Below are positions 1 through 6,041 of a DNA stretch of 8,512 nucleotides, one piece after another. Below the pieces are notes generated by a model. It was given only the letters and a program-made list of their open reading frames with translations. It had not been told where the DNA came from and did not search any database. Numbering within the stretch: position 1 is the first letter of the stretch; each line of letters starts with the position of its first letter. A program made the translations under genes and the position numbers. The stretch is from DHVE2 group archaeon (GTDB taxonomy: Archaea > Thermoplasmatota > Thermoplasmata > Thermoplasmatales > Aciduliprofundaceae), in the NCBI GenBank assembly GCA_027014065.1, contig JALWEL010000168.1, positions 1 to 8,512 of the forward strand, in the 5' to 3' direction.

Positions 1-41
1 ATGGATTTGATTCGGTAGTACTGCTGCATCAAGGGGGTCAT
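1..41 (-). CDS. mutS: DNA mismatch repair protein MutS, N-terminal fragment (cut by window edge)
   Basis: Reading leftward from the ATG at 41-39, the only visible residues are MTPLMQQYYRIKS. They match the conserved N-terminal opening of MutS (the TPxMxQYxxxK segment that precedes the mismatch-recognition domain). MutS binds mispaired bases as an ATP-driven clamp. Only about 13 codons are inside the window, so no catalytic or domain residues can be checked. An in-frame ATG at 59-57 would add MHFYEK. I prefer 41 because a TATA-like box on the minus strand (70-62) lies about 25 nt before it, the spacing of a leaderless archaeal transcript, and because the family block begins there. The gene is divergent from the membrane protein that starts at 129. 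The call rests on a very short match, so it is good but not certain. Confidence 0.66.
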   Translation of the reverse strand, partial: MTPLMQQYYRIKS

Positions 42-61
42 CTTCTCGTAGAAGTGCATGC

Positions 62-70
62 TATTTAATA
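62..70 (-). promoter_or_regulatory. TATA box for mutS (leaderless)
   Basis: The minus strand reads TATTAAATA here. Its centre is about 25 nt before the ATG at 41, the usual archaeal TATA-to-start-site distance, so transcription would begin at or near the start codon. No Shine-Dalgarno sequence precedes that ATG. The palindromic TTTAAA box at 100-107 could also fire leftward and would then serve the alternative ATG at 59. Confidence 0.4.
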
Positions 71-99
71 TCTTTTTCCACAACAAAGTTCCCGCATGA

Positions 100-107
100 T
101 TTAAATA
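100..107 (+). promoter_or_regulatory. TATA box for the membrane-protein gene at 129 (leaderless)
   Basis: TTTAAATA is a near-consensus archaeal TATA box. Its centre is about 25 nt upstream of the GTG at 129. No Shine-Dalgarno sequence lies between them, so the transcript probably starts at the GTG and is leaderless. Confidence 0.55.
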
Positions 108-128
108 CCCAGCCATCAATCTTAACAA

Positions 129-1067
129 GTGAAACGCAAGACCTTAGCAGCCCTCGTTCTCTCGCTCCTCTCTCCGTTCTTCGCCGAGATACTGAGCGGC
201 TCCACGCCGCCTCTGGAGGCGATTAACCCCATAACCTTTCTGTCGCTCTGGGGATTCTACGGCTCCGGCGTTCTCCTATTTCACGAGCTCTGGGTTCGGA
301 AGAATCCCACCGCTGGGGGCATAATGCTCTTCGGTTTCTCGTACGGAATTCTGGAAGAGGGCATATTCGTTAAATCTTGGTTCGACCCGCACTGGGTTGA
401 TTTAGGGGTTTTGGGTACATACGGGCGAGTAATGGGAATAAACGCTGTGTGGGCGGTATGGCTCACCATATTCCACGCGTTCATGAGCATCTGGGTTCCC
501 ACCATGGTGTTCGAACTCATCTTCCCGGACATGAAGAGAGAAAAATTGCTGAATAAAAAATCTGCAGTTTTTCTCATATCCATTTATCTTTTCATTGGTA
601 TTCTAATGTTCTTTTTCCTAACGCATTACATCCCTCCGTTTATTCCGTGGCTTCTCACTCTCCTCTTAGCCATTTTATTCGCGTACTTAGGATGCCGCTT
701 TCACTTTCCTCCTTTGAAAAAGAATTGGCCGGCGAGGCACCCTTTCATCTTCGGCCTTATTTATCTCGTTTCCCTTTTCATCCTATTCGTCATGATTCCA
801 CACACTACAATTCCCTTCTTCGTTCCTATATTAATAGGAATTCCGCTCGCAGTATATTTTTATTGGAGCATGGATTCAATGAGCCCGAGGGATTTGCACC
901 TCTTAATGCTCGGCTCGCTATCTTTCTGGCTTCTATTCATGGATTTTATCTTCGAACTCAATGGACTTTTGGGACAGTTTGCATTCGGTTTGGGCACTTA
1001 CATTCTCCTCCTGTATTTATTCAGGAAGAGATATCGCGACGGCGGTAACTTTAAAAGGGAAAAGTAA
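129..1067 (+). CDS. Polytopic membrane protein of unknown function with conserved-looking EE and H motifs
   Basis: 312 residues, almost entirely hydrophobic, with about 9-10 likely membrane spans (roughly 5-20, 34-52, 64-80, 104-130, 146-165, 170-188, 206-223, 227-246, 256-276, 281-298) and a basic C-terminal tail. The start is GTG, supported by a leaderless TATA spacing. The most distinctive part is residues 51-120: FHE (51-53), YGILEEGIFVKSWFDPHW (72-89), DLGVLGTYGR (91-100) and a span with IFHAFMSI (114-121). Glu76-Glu77 and His116 at membrane borders recall the EE...H arrangement of CPBP/CAAX-type intramembrane proteases, but the exact EExxxR and FxxxH patterns are not met, so no enzyme activity is claimed. 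The N-terminal half looks richer in G+C than the C-terminal half. It is divergent from mutS and ends 22 nt before IDH, which has its own TATA box, so cotranscription with IDH is possible but not needed. Confidence 0.82.
   Translation: MKRKTLAALVLSLLSPFFAEILSGSTPPLEAINPITFLSLWGFYGSGVLLFHELWVRKNPTAGGIMLFGFSYGILEEGIFVKSWFDPHWVDLGVLGTYGRVMGINAVWAVWLTIFHAFMSIWVPTMVFELIFPDMKREKLLNKKSAVFLISIYLFIGILMFFFLTHYIPPFIPWLLTLLLAILFAYLGCRFHFPPLKKNWPARHPFIFGLIYLVSLFILFVMIPHTTIPFFVPILIGIPLAVYFYWSMDSMSPRDLHLLMLGSLSFWLLFMDFIFELNGLLGQFAFGLGTYILLLYLFRKRYRDGGNFKREK
1050..1057 (+). promoter_or_regulatory. TATA box for isocitrate dehydrogenase
   Basis: TTTAAAAG lies inside the last codons of the preceding gene. About 26 nt downstream the transcript would begin near 1080, immediately before the AAGGTGGT ribosome-binding site (1079-1086), which sits 5 nt before the IDH ATG. 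This predicts a short leader of about 10 nt. Confidence 0.4.
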
Positions 1068-1089
1068 ATAATGGGGCCAAGGTGGTAAT

Positions 1090-2292
1090 ATGGATTACGA
1101 AAAATATATTCAGGAGGCGAAGGAGCATTTCGAATCAATTCTTAGAGAGCAACTGGAGAGAGTGGAGAAAATAAAAAATGAGGGAGACTGGATCGATTAC
1201 AGCAAACTTCCGAAGATAATAATCGGCGTGGCTGGCGGAGATGGAATCGGCCCGTTTATCACGGAACAGACCCAGAGAGTTTTGGAATTTCTCCTCAGGG
1301 ATGAAATCGCCGAAGGTAAAATAGAATTCAGAAAAATTGAAGGTCTCACAATCGAGAATCGTGTTAAGCACATGCAGGCTGTTCCCGACGATGTTCTCCA
1401 AGAAATAAAGAAGTGCCATGTTCTCCTCAAAGGGCCGACTACCACTCCCAAGAAGGGGGACCCGTGGCCGAATATTGAGAGCGCCAATGTGGCTATACGC
1501 CGTGCCTTGGATTTATTCGCCAACGTTCGTCCCGTTCGCGTTCCTGATCTGGGCATTGATTGGGTATTCTTCAGGGAAAATACAGAAGGAGCGTACATGC
1601 TCGGCTCGAAGGGGGTAATGATTGGCGATGATCTGGCCATGGACTTCAAGGTCATAACCGCCCCGGGAGCTGAGAGAATCATAAGACTCGCATTCGACTA
1701 CGCGAAGAAAAACAACAGAAAGAAAGTTACCGTCGTGACCAAAGCAAACGTGGTTAAGAAGACGGACGGGTTGTTTTTGGACATCGCCGAAAAAGTGGCT
1801 AAAGATTATCCCGAAATTCAGTGGGATGACTGGTTCATCGACATAATGACCGCAAAGCTCATAGACCCTGCTCGCAGATCTCAGTTCGACGTAATTGTTC
1901 TCCCCAATCTATACGGAGATATTCTCACGGACGAGGCGGCTCAGATTCAGGGAGGAGTTGGCACCGCTGGAAGCGCCAATATAGGAAAGAGGTACGCAAT
2001 GTTCGAAGCGATACATGGCACTGCTTTGCGCATGGTGAAGGAAGGCAGGGAGAAGTATGCGAATCCGATGAGCATGATTAAGGCAGGTGCCATGATGCTT
2101 GAGCATCTGGGATATGTGGAGAAAGCGAAGAGACTAAACATGGCAATAGACATATGCAACTCCTTTGAGAGAAAAGTGGTGGTCACGGGCCATTCTGACG
2201 GAGCCACCGGCGAGGAGATGGCCAATTACGTGATGGAAACCCTCAAGGACGAGAATCTCGAAGATAAGTGGAAAAAATACCAATCTCAGTAA
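1090..2292 (+). CDS. icd: Isocitrate dehydrogenase (isocitrate/isopropylmalate dehydrogenase family)
   Basis: 400 residues. It oxidatively decarboxylates isocitrate to 2-oxoglutarate in the cytoplasm. The substrate signature is that of IDH: SANVAIRR gives Ser131, Asn133 and Arg137, followed by Arg147, then FRENTEGAY with Arg162 and Tyr169 (E. coli IDH Ser113, Asn115, Arg119, Arg129, Arg153, Tyr160). Lys218 and the metal aspartates Asp251, Asp277 and Asp281 are present, as is IHGTA (308-312). Isopropylmalate dehydrogenases lack the Ser/Asn pattern. Residues 1-41 form a charged, helix-like extension before the usual beta-strand and GDGIGP (50-55). At the coenzyme position (E. coli Lys344/Tyr345) it has Arg314/Met315, matching neither the NADP nor the NAD (Asp/Ile) rule, so the cofactor is open. 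The start ATG has AAGGTGGT 5 nt before it. Its end overlaps the convergent PAP2 gene. It completes the citrate-to-2-oxoglutarate path with the operon at 2928-5864. Confidence 0.93.
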   Translation: MDYEKYIQEAKEHFESILREQLERVEKIKNEGDWIDYSKLPKIIIGVAGGDGIGPFITEQTQRVLEFLLRDEIAEGKIEFRKIEGLTIENRVKHMQAVPDDVLQEIKKCHVLLKGPTTTPKKGDPWPNIESANVAIRRALDLFANVRPVRVPDLGIDWVFFRENTEGAYMLGSKGVMIGDDLAMDFKVITAPGAERIIRLAFDYAKKNNRKKVTVVTKANVVKKTDGLFLDIAEKVAKDYPEIQWDDWFIDIMTAKLIDPARRSQFDVIVLPNLYGDILTDEAAQIQGGVGTAGSANIGKRYAMFEAIHGTALRMVKEGREKYANPMSMIKAGAMMLEHLGYVEKAKRLNMAIDICNSFERKVVVTGHSDGATGEEMANYVMETLKDENLEDKWKKYQSQ

Positions 2293-2867
2293 TTTTTTAA
2301 AATTTTAATTTTTCCCAATATGTTTTGATATTCATCCGTGACTTTTGAAATCCAAAAAAAGAGTGGTTTTTTGAAAATGTAAAGTATGAAAGATGTCATA
2401 AGGGCAACTACAAATCCCCCTACAATGTCCAATGGAAAATGCACGCCGCAGAACACACGAGAGAATCCCACCAGCGATGCAATGGACACAAATACTATCC
2501 CCTCTCTGTACCTTTTGAAGAATAGGAACGGAAGGGCGAAGGCAAATATTGTTGTGGTGTGATCACTGGGAAATGAGCTATCTGGAGAATGATTGATTAG
2601 GGTGGTTCCTAAGCCAATACTAAATGGCCGTGGGTGATAATAGAATGCTCCGATGCCCATGGATATTGATAATGAGAGTAGAACTGAGATGAACACGTAT
2701 AACGAGAACTCTTTATCTTTTCTGAACCAGAGGTAAAGAAGATAAATTGGGATTATGAAAATGAGATATTGCGCGGAAAAAATCATAAACATGTCTAAAT
2801 ATAAGTTGTTTCCCGCGAGGGAGTTTATCTCTTTGAATAAATGCACATTAAAATTTTCAAAATTCAC
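2286..2867 (-). CDS. PAP2-family membrane phosphatase, probable polyprenyl (undecaprenyl/dolichyl) diphosphate phosphatase, BcrC-like
   Basis: 193 residues with about five or six membrane spans. The three phosphatase motifs are present: HPRPF with Arg80-Pro81, PSDH (100-103) with the acid/base His103, and SRVFCGVHFPLDIVGG (136-151) with Arg137, nucleophile His143 and Asp147. The lysine usually seven residues before the first Arg is replaced by Gly73. The N-terminus (FKEINSLAGNN...LDMFMIF) resembles BcrC-type undecaprenyl-diphosphatases. In an archaeon the likely job is returning polyprenyl/dolichyl diphosphate, released by glycosylation or lipid synthesis, to the monophosphate carrier. Other PAP2 substrates, such as phosphatidate, cannot be excluded. 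The start is GTG at 2867-2865, with a TATA-like box 25 nt before it and no Shine-Dalgarno, so it is probably leaderless. The last 7 bp overlap the IDH end in convergent orientation. Confidence 0.88.
   Translation of the reverse strand: MNFENFNVHLFKEINSLAGNNLYLDMFMIFSAQYLIFIIPIYLLYLWFRKDKEFSLYVFISVLLSLSISMGIGAFYYHPRPFSIGLGTTLINHSPDSSFPSDHTTTIFAFALPFLFFKRYREGIVFVSIASLVGFSRVFCGVHFPLDIVGGFVVALMTSFILYIFKKPLFFWISKVTDEYQNILGKIKILKNY
2293..2313 (+). terminator. T-rich terminator after isocitrate dehydrogenase
   Basis: Three T runs (2293-2298, 2303-2306, 2309-2313) begin directly after the IDH stop codon. Archaeal RNA polymerase stops at such oligo-T tracts without a hairpin. The tract also encodes the C-terminal codons of the convergent PAP2 gene. 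Confidence 0.5.
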
Positions 2868-2888
2868 ATGGAAGGGTATGGTGTGTGG

Positions 2889-2895
2889 TTATTTA
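2889..2895 (-). promoter_or_regulatory. TATA box for the PAP2 phosphatase gene (leaderless)
   Basis: The minus strand reads TAAATAA, centred about 25 nt before the GTG at 2867. A second A/T box, TTTTTTAAAAAG at 2910-2899, lies further upstream and would give a leader of about 10 nt. Confidence 0.4.
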
Positions 2896-2904
2896 GAACT
2901 TTTT

Positions 2905-2920
2905 AAAAAATAAATTAAAA
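2905..2920 (-). terminator. T-rich terminator of the citrate synthase-aconitase operon
   Basis: On the minus strand, T runs follow within about 10-25 nt of the small-subunit stop codon (2930-2928). The same A/T tract abuts the PAP2 promoter box, so the end of the operon and the next promoter are compressed into about 60 nt. Readthrough into the PAP2 gene is possible. Confidence 0.4.
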
Positions 2921-2927
2921 TGGAGAA

Positions 2928-3434
2928 TCAGTCCACCTTGAAATCCCCATGCTTCTTTATGTGCTCCACTATGCCCCCATCTTCAAGGAGGCGCATCATG
3001 AACGGCGGAATCGGTGTGCTCTCTAAAGTTATTCCCTTGGTGAGATCCTTTATTATCCCTTTCTCTAAATCGATTTCCAGTTCATCACCCTCATCTATTT
3101 TATCTGTGTCCGCTGTAAGAAGAGGAAGTCCAATGTTAAACGCATTTCTATAAAATATCCGGGCGAAGCTCTTTGCTATTACGCAGCTTACTCCCGCAAT
3201 CTTGATTATGCGAGGAGCGTGCTCCCTTGAAGACCCTAATCCGAAATTGTTTCCGGCCACGATGATGTCCCCAGGCCTAACTTTTTTGGGGAACTCTGGG
3301 TCTGCGTCTTCCAGAACATGCTTGGCCAATTCAGGCAAATTCGTGCGCAGGTGGAAATAGCGCCCGGGGGCAATGTGATCCGTGGAAATATTATCGCCGA
3401 ACTTCCAAACTCTTCCTTTTATTATGCTCTCCAT
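2928..3434 (-). CDS. Aconitase-family small subunit (LeuD-like swivel domain), probably of a two-subunit aconitase
   Basis: 168 residues from the ATG at 3434-3432. It is the mobile swivel domain that closes the active site of two-subunit hydro-lyases (isopropylmalate isomerase, homoaconitase and related aconitases). It opens with KGRVWKFGDN (6-15), followed by STDHIAPGR (17-25). The catalytic-loop signature GNNFGLGSSREHAP lies at 61-74. The substrate-specificity loop reads YFHLRT (26-31). The arginine there resembles the LRT loop of methanogen homoaconitase rather than the hydrophobic loop of isopropylmalate isomerases, which suggests a tricarboxylate substrate. The GTG at 3443 opens the same frame three codons earlier, but it lies inside the ribosome-binding site GAGGTGAT (3446-3439), so the ATG 6 nt after GGTG is the real start. 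It is the last gene of the operon, starting 10 nt after the large-subunit stop. No leuA or leuB is nearby. Confidence 0.88.
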   Translation of the reverse strand: MESIIKGRVWKFGDNISTDHIAPGRYFHLRTNLPELAKHVLEDADPEFPKKVRPGDIIVAGNNFGLGSSREHAPRIIKIAGVSCVIAKSFARIFYRNAFNIGLPLLTADTDKIDEGDELEIDLEKGIIKDLTKGITLESTPIPPFMMRLLEDGGIVEHIKKHGDFKVD

Positions 3435-3438
3435 CTTT

Positions 3439-3446
3439 ATCACCTC
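3439..3446 (-). promoter_or_regulatory. Ribosome-binding site of the small subunit, embedded in the large-subunit stop
   Basis: The minus strand reads GAGGTGAT. Its first two bases are the last two bases of the upstream TGA stop (3447-3445). Six bases separate GGTG from the ATG at 3434. It decides the start: the in-frame GTG at 3443 is part of this site. Confidence 0.75.
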
Positions 3447-4704
3447 ACAGATAATCGCGCGGGTCCGCGATTTTTCCTTCTATCGCTGTTGCAGCGGCGG
3501 TTGCCGGCGAACCAAGATAAATTTCCGCATTTGGATTGCCCATTCTTCCCTTGAAGTTGCGATTCTGCGTGCTTAGCACTCTCTCTCCGTCCGCTAAAAC
3601 GCCTTTGTGAATTCCCACACAGGGCCCGCAGCCGGGGGACTCTATTGCCGCTCCAGCTTCAACGAATTTTTCCAAGAGTCCTTCTTTGAGAGCCTGGATG
3701 TACACTCTCCTTGAGGCTGGTATGACGATAAGACGAGTTTTCTTGTTTACCTTGTTTCCGTCTATAATTTTGGCAGCTACCCTTAGATCTTCAATGCGCC
3801 CGTTTGTGCATGTGCCTATGTACACTTGGTCAATTCTTATATTTTCTTTCTTCGCTTCTGTTATGGTTCGAGTGTTATCAACGGTGTGCGGGAATGAAAT
3901 CGTTGGTTCTATTTCGCTCACATCAAACTCGTACTCTTTCTCAAAAATAGCATCGTCGTCGCTCTTTATCTCTCTGTATTTTTCACCTCTCCCCATCTCC
4001 TCTAAGTACTTTTTTGTTGTTTCATCAGGAGCGATCATCCCCGTCTTGCCTCCGGCCTCTATTGCCATGTTGGTAATCGTAAATCTGGATTCCATGGTCA
4101 TCTTATCTATGGTGGGTCCGTAGAATTCCATTGATTTGTATGTTGCTCCATCCGCTCCTATCGTGCCTATTATGTGAAGAATTAAATCTTTGGAATAAAC
4201 ACCCTCAGGAAATTCGCCATGGATATAGAAGCGATGAGTCTCTGGCACGCGAAGCCATACTTTTCCGAGAGCAAATGCAATTGCCACGTCAGTGCTTCCC
4301 ATGCCCGTGGCAAAAGCTCCCAGCGCTCCTGAGGTGCAGGTATGCGAATCCGCTCCTACAATCAATTGTCCCGGAGAGGCCCATGATTCCACCAAGCGTT
4401 GATGGCACACACCCTCACCCACATCCGATAGATAAGCTCCTGTTTTGTCCGAGAAATCTCTAAGAATTTTGTGAGCATTGCTCAATTCTTTGCGGGGGGA
4501 TGGCGTGGCATGATCCAAGAATAAAACGGTGTTTTTCTTATCAAATACCCTCTCCATGTTCATCTCTTTCAGGACCTGAACGCTCAGCGGTCCGGTTCCG
4601 TCCTGCACCATGGCAACATCCACCTTTGCCACCACGATTTCTCCAGCCTTCACATCTTTTCCGGCATGCTCGCCGATAATTTTCTCAGCCATCGTTTTAC
4701 CCAA
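3445..4704 (-). CDS. Aconitase-family large subunit (LeuC-like, [4Fe-4S]), probably of a two-subunit aconitase
   Basis: 419 residues from a TTG start, the usual length of LeuC/homoaconitase large subunits. It carries the [4Fe-4S] cluster and most active-site residues. The cluster cysteines are Cys299 (IGTCTNGR) and Cys359 and Cys362 (PGCGPCVG). Other family blocks are FLDHATPSP, the GADSHTCTSGALGAFATGMGSTD region (Asp119, His121) and RLIVIPASRRVY near 324-335. With the small subunit it should interconvert citrate and isocitrate by dehydration and rehydration. The family alone would also allow isopropylmalate or homocitrate as substrate. Position between citrate synthase and its own small subunit, with IDH close by, favours aconitase. 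The TTG at 4704 gives MGKTMAEKI, the normal family start, and lies 6 nt after GGAGGTG. The in-frame GTG at 4713 is inside that site. The start overlaps no other gene; the upstream stop is 5 nt away. Confidence 0.92.
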   Translation of the reverse strand: MGKTMAEKIIGEHAGKDVKAGEIVVAKVDVAMVQDGTGPLSVQVLKEMNMERVFDKKNTVLFLDHATPSPRKELSNAHKILRDFSDKTGAYLSDVGEGVCHQRLVESWASPGQLIVGADSHTCTSGALGAFATGMGSTDVAIAFALGKVWLRVPETHRFYIHGEFPEGVYSKDLILHIIGTIGADGATYKSMEFYGPTIDKMTMESRFTITNMAIEAGGKTGMIAPDETTKKYLEEMGRGEKYREIKSDDDAIFEKEYEFDVSEIEPTISFPHTVDNTRTITEAKKENIRIDQVYIGTCTNGRIEDLRVAAKIIDGNKVNKKTRLIVIPASRRVYIQALKEGLLEKFVEAGAAIESPGCGPCVGIHKGVLADGERVLSTQNRNFKGRMGNPNAEIYLGSPATAAATAIEGKIADPRDYL

Positions 4705-4709
4705 ACTTT

Positions 4710-4719
4710 TCACCTCCTT
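4710..4719 (-). promoter_or_regulatory. Ribosome-binding site of the large subunit, made by the last codons of citrate synthase
   Basis: The minus strand reads AAGGAGGTGA, which is also part of the citrate synthase Lys-Arg-Arg-stop end. The TGA of the site is the stop codon. This places a terminating ribosome directly on the binding site of the next gene and favours translational coupling. It fixes the TTG start at 4704. Confidence 0.78.
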
Positions 4720-5864
4720 TTATCAATTGGTACATATTCCACATAGTCGGGGCCGGTGTAATAGGCCCTGGGTCTGAATATGCGATTATTCTGCACGTAT
4801 TCACACACATGCGCGGCCCAGCCCACGGAACGAGCCATGGCGAACACAGGCGTGAACAAGTCCCTCGGAATACCCAAAAATTGATACACTATCCCCGAAT
4901 AGAAATCTACGTTGGGGAATATACCCTTCTTCCCTAACTCACGGATCATTATTTTTTCGATTCTTTCTCCTATCTCTATGTATCTGCGGTCGTTGTATTT
5001 GTTTGAGAGATATTCTGCGTATTCTTTCAGAATTCTTGCCCTGGGGTCATAGGTTTTGTAAACCCTGTGCCCGAAGCCCATTATCCTTCTCTTCTCACTC
5101 AACGCATTCAACACGTATTCCTCAGCCTTATCCGGAGTACCTATTTCGTCTAACATCTTCAATACCCTTTCGTTTGCTCCGCCGTGCAGTGGCCCTTTCA
5201 GCGTGCCTATTGCGGAAACTATTGCAGAATTTATATCCGAGAGGGTGGAAGCGGTGACCATGGCCGCGAACGTGGATGCGTTCAACCCATGCTCCGCGTG
5301 GAGAACGAGGGCTACATCGAAGATTCGAGCTTCTTCTTTATCGGGTTTTTTCCCGTGGAGCATGTAGAGAAAGTTTGCGGCGTGTCCCAAATCTGGATCC
5401 GGAGGAACTATATCTTGACCGGTGCGAGCGCGATGGTAATACGCAATCATTGTTGGAATTTGAGCTATAATCCTTATTACTTTGCTCATAACCCCTTCTC
5501 TGCAACATCTCAGGCGATCAGGATCGTACAGGGCGGTATGCGCTACAGCTACCTTTAATATATCCATCGGATGTGGATTCGGTGGCAATTCTCTTATGCA
5601 GTCTTCCACTCTCTTTGGTAGAATTCTGAATGTTTTCATCTGCTGCGTAAAATTCTCCAAGGCCTCTTTGGTTGGCAATTCTCCGTAGAGAAGAAGATAC
5701 GCGGTTTCTTCATAGTTGGAGTACTTTGCAAGCATTTCTATTGGGATACCACGATATACCAATTTACCCTGTGAGCCGTCAATATAGCTTATTGAAGAAA
5801 GAGCAGCGATGACCCCTTCAAGTCCCTTTGAATACTCTATAGCTCCTTTTATTTCTGCACCCAT
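4710..5864 (-). CDS. gltA: Citrate synthase (short archaeal/Gram-positive type)
   Basis: 384 residues, the normal size of the short dimeric archaeal-type enzyme. It condenses acetyl-CoA with oxaloacetate to citrate. The active-site set is complete: His192 in LHAEHGLNAS (188-197), His227 in GPLHGGANE (224-232), His266 in GFGHRVYKTYDPR (263-275) with Arg275, the catalytic Asp320 in NVDFYSG, Arg344 in AMARSVGWAAH, and Arg364 in RIFRPRAYYTG. The N-terminal IDGSQGKLVYRGIPIEML (28-45) is the usual small-domain opening. Some members of this family are 2-methylcitrate synthases. The neighbouring aconitase subunits and IDH, and the lack of prpB/prpD-like genes, favour citrate synthase. It heads a three-gene operon. 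The ATG has AGGAGATGA-type pairing (5877-5869) 5 nt before it, and a TATA-like box at 5910-5902 predicts a leader of about 16 nt. Confidence 0.94.
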   Translation of the reverse strand: MGAEIKGAIEYSKGLEGVIAALSSISYIDGSQGKLVYRGIPIEMLAKYSNYEETAYLLLYGELPTKEALENFTQQMKTFRILPKRVEDCIRELPPNPHPMDILKVAVAHTALYDPDRLRCCREGVMSKVIRIIAQIPTMIAYYHRARTGQDIVPPDPDLGHAANFLYMLHGKKPDKEEARIFDVALVLHAEHGLNASTFAAMVTASTLSDINSAIVSAIGTLKGPLHGGANERVLKMLDEIGTPDKAEEYVLNALSEKRRIMGFGHRVYKTYDPRARILKEYAEYLSNKYNDRRYIEIGERIEKIMIRELGKKGIFPNVDFYSGIVYQFLGIPRDLFTPVFAMARSVGWAAHVCEYVQNNRIFRPRAYYTGPDYVEYVPIDKRR

Positions 5865-5868
5865 TTTA

Positions 5869-5879
5869 TCATCTCCTTT
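5869..5879 (-). promoter_or_regulatory. Ribosome-binding site of citrate synthase
   Basis: The minus strand reads AAAGGAGATGA, with 5 bases between GGAGATG and the ATG at 5864 once its final A is counted as spacer. The predicted transcript start near 5880 would place this site at the very 5' end of the message. Confidence 0.65.
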
Positions 5880-5901
5880 CTGAGAAGGTATTATGTTCCT
5901 C

Positions 5902-5910
5902 TATTTTAGT
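5902..5910 (-). promoter_or_regulatory. TATA box of the citrate synthase-aconitase operon
   Basis: The minus strand reads ACTAAAATA, centred about 26 nt before 5880, where the leader containing the ribosome-binding site would begin. The A/T-rich stretch 5865-6041 between the divergent operon and propeller gene also contains the rightward box at 5955-5962. I saw no clear inverted-repeat operator in it. Confidence 0.4.
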
Positions 5911-5954
5911 TTTTGTTTTCGCACAATTCTTATGGGTTATTATCGAAAATTAAC

Positions 5955-5962
5955 TAAATAAT
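5955..5962 (+). promoter_or_regulatory. Candidate TATA box for the beta-propeller gene
   Basis: TAAATAAT is the best A/T box upstream of the gene and would start transcription near 5984, giving a 16-nt leader to the ATG at 6000. A second candidate, CTATATGT at 6011-6018, is about 27 nt before the ATG at 6042 and would make that start leaderless. Which one is used decides the N-terminus. Confidence 0.35.
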
Positions 5963-6041
5963 TTTATGTTTTTCAAAAGCGAACAATATTTTGATTTTTA
6001 TGAGGAAAATCTATATGTACTTGACTTCTTTCCCCATAACT

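Noticed and set aside
1197..1682. 161-residue open frame on the minus strand inside IDH
   Set aside because: It is antisense to a gene with full catalytic motifs, shows no family resemblance and has arginine/serine-rich shadow composition.
3686..4123. 145-residue plus-strand frame within the aconitase large-subunit gene
   Set aside because: It is a shadow of a clear LeuC-like gene; its hydrophobic look comes from reading the antisense of charged codons.
4705..4713. GTG 4713 (large subunit) and the similar GTG 3443 (small subunit) as start codons
   Set aside because: Both GTGs are part of the GGAGGTGA ribosome-binding sites; the TTG at 4704 and ATG at 3434 give the family-typical N-termini.
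5865..6041. Possible regulatory RNA or riboswitch between the citrate synthase operon and the propeller gene
   Set aside because: The stretch is A/T-rich with TATA-like boxes in both directions, and I found no convincing paired stems or conserved riboswitch core.
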